Assembly: GCF_029023785.1 (NCBI RefSeq) | Contig: NZ_CP118955.1 | Coordinates: forward strand, 2,441,001 to 2,505,000 | Direction of reading: 5' to 3' | DNA length: 64,000 bases | Source: Enterococcus faecium | Lineage (GTDB): Bacteria; Bacillota; Bacilli; Lactobacillales; Enterococcaceae | In this document: one piece after another, positions 63,699 through 64,000 of the stretch | Layout of the letters: each line of letters starts with the position of its first letter | How positions within the stretch are numbered: position 1 is the first letter of the stretch | The notes under the pieces: model-generated | What the model was told of the DNA's origin: nothing | Databases searched by the model: none | Seen by the model: the letters and a program-made list of their open reading frames with translations, nothing else | Program-made: the position numbers and the translations under genes

Positions 63699-64000
63699 TC
63701 ACTTCCCATCTTCATAACTTAAACGTTCCAGAAATGCTCGGAGAATCCGAGCACGTGTATGATCTTCATATTCATTGAAATTCAATGTGTTTTTTGCAAT
63801 TGCACTCAACATCAAGTTTCCTTCTTTTTTTGTAATTATTTGGTCTTCATAAAGTTTTTGAATAATAGCAAAAGCATTTTTCTCACTGATTGTATCATCA
63901 AATAACTGATTTATCTGCTCAAGTAATTGTTTTTTATCTGAAATCCTTACTTTTGCAATTCGTATATAACCACCACCACCACGTTTGCTTTCTACTAGAT
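63699..64000 (-). CDS. ctsR: CtsR heat-shock repressor (3' part, runs off the window)
   Basis: About the last 100 codons of CtsR. The DNA-binding glycine-rich wing VESKRGGGGYIRI is near the window edge, and the C-terminal dimerisation domain ends LERLSYEDGK. CtsR represses clp genes and is inactivated by heat through this glycine-rich loop. It heads the ctsR-clpC operon; its start and promoter lie beyond position 64000. Confidence 0.93.
   Translation of the reverse strand, partial: LVESKRGGGGYIRIAKVRISDKKQLLEQINQLFDDTISEKNAFAIIQKLYEDQIITKKEGNLMLSAIAKNTLNFNEYEDHTRARILRAFLERLSYEDGK

Overview
The window is low-GC Firmicute DNA whose gene content and protein sequences point to Enterococcus faecium or a very close relative. 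The evidence is rpoB-rpoC, rplM-rpsI, ctsR-clpC without mcsA/mcsB, an LPKTG surface protein and an enterococcal-type IS30 element. It reads as chromosomal core carrying several catabolic and accessory modules, with no tRNA, rRNA, CRISPR array or prophage.

Layout. 0.1-13.1 kb: a SWIM zinc-finger protein, a xylulokinase remnant, AzlCD amino acid exporter, an MDR oxidoreductase, a tRNA dihydrouridine synthase, a YadGH-like ABC transporter, a new 35-residue membrane peptide, a membrane-anchored MutS-like ATPase, an ABC transporter/two-component operon and an MFS remnant. 13.5-18.6 kb: rplM-rpsI with its leader and promoter, dps, gluconokinase, a prepilin peptidase and msrA. 18.7-31.7 kb: a ten-gene operon matching E. 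coli ycjMNOPQRSTU, with a glycerate kinase inserted and a divergent LacI-type regulator. It should import a glucosyl compound, split it by phosphorolysis (GH13 and GH65 enzymes) and send glucose-1-phosphate and glycerate to glycolysis; promoter, cre-like site and operators are visible. 32.3-39.6 kb: rpoC and rpoB. 40.0-43.1 kb: an ABC transporter of the TrpX family behind a leader peptide with an aromatic-residue run and an attenuator. 43.2-48.2 kb: birA, a DinB-like protein and a serine/threonine/aspartate-repeat surface protein gene split by an IS30-family element.

48.3-56.1 kb is a flavin-based extracellular electron transfer locus: ndh2, eetA, eetB and dmkB on one strand, and pplA, fmnB and dmkA divergently. 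Ndh2 passes NADH electrons to a demethylmenaquinone made with DmkA/DmkB; EetA/EetB and the FMN-carrying lipoprotein PplA (flavinylated by FmnB) carry them outward. 57.3-64 kb holds glutathione reductase, two U32 tRNA-hydroxylation proteins, clpC and the 3' part of ctsR.

A modular palindromic repeat family runs through the window. Units of about 120 bp have conserved edges (AGAGGTTGTGA at one end, GAACACCGTTTA at the other) around variable long hairpins. They usually lie between a stop codon and a terminator built on the same AGAGGTTGTGAC motif. Seven clusters are present, and one holds four almost identical units in tandem. The signals judged most worth a second look are this family, the aromatic leader/attenuator, the electron-transfer locus with its operator-like repeats and pheromone-like signal peptide, the ycj operon with its glycerate kinase, a DnaA-box cluster and an in-frame coding tail behind the MutS-like gene.
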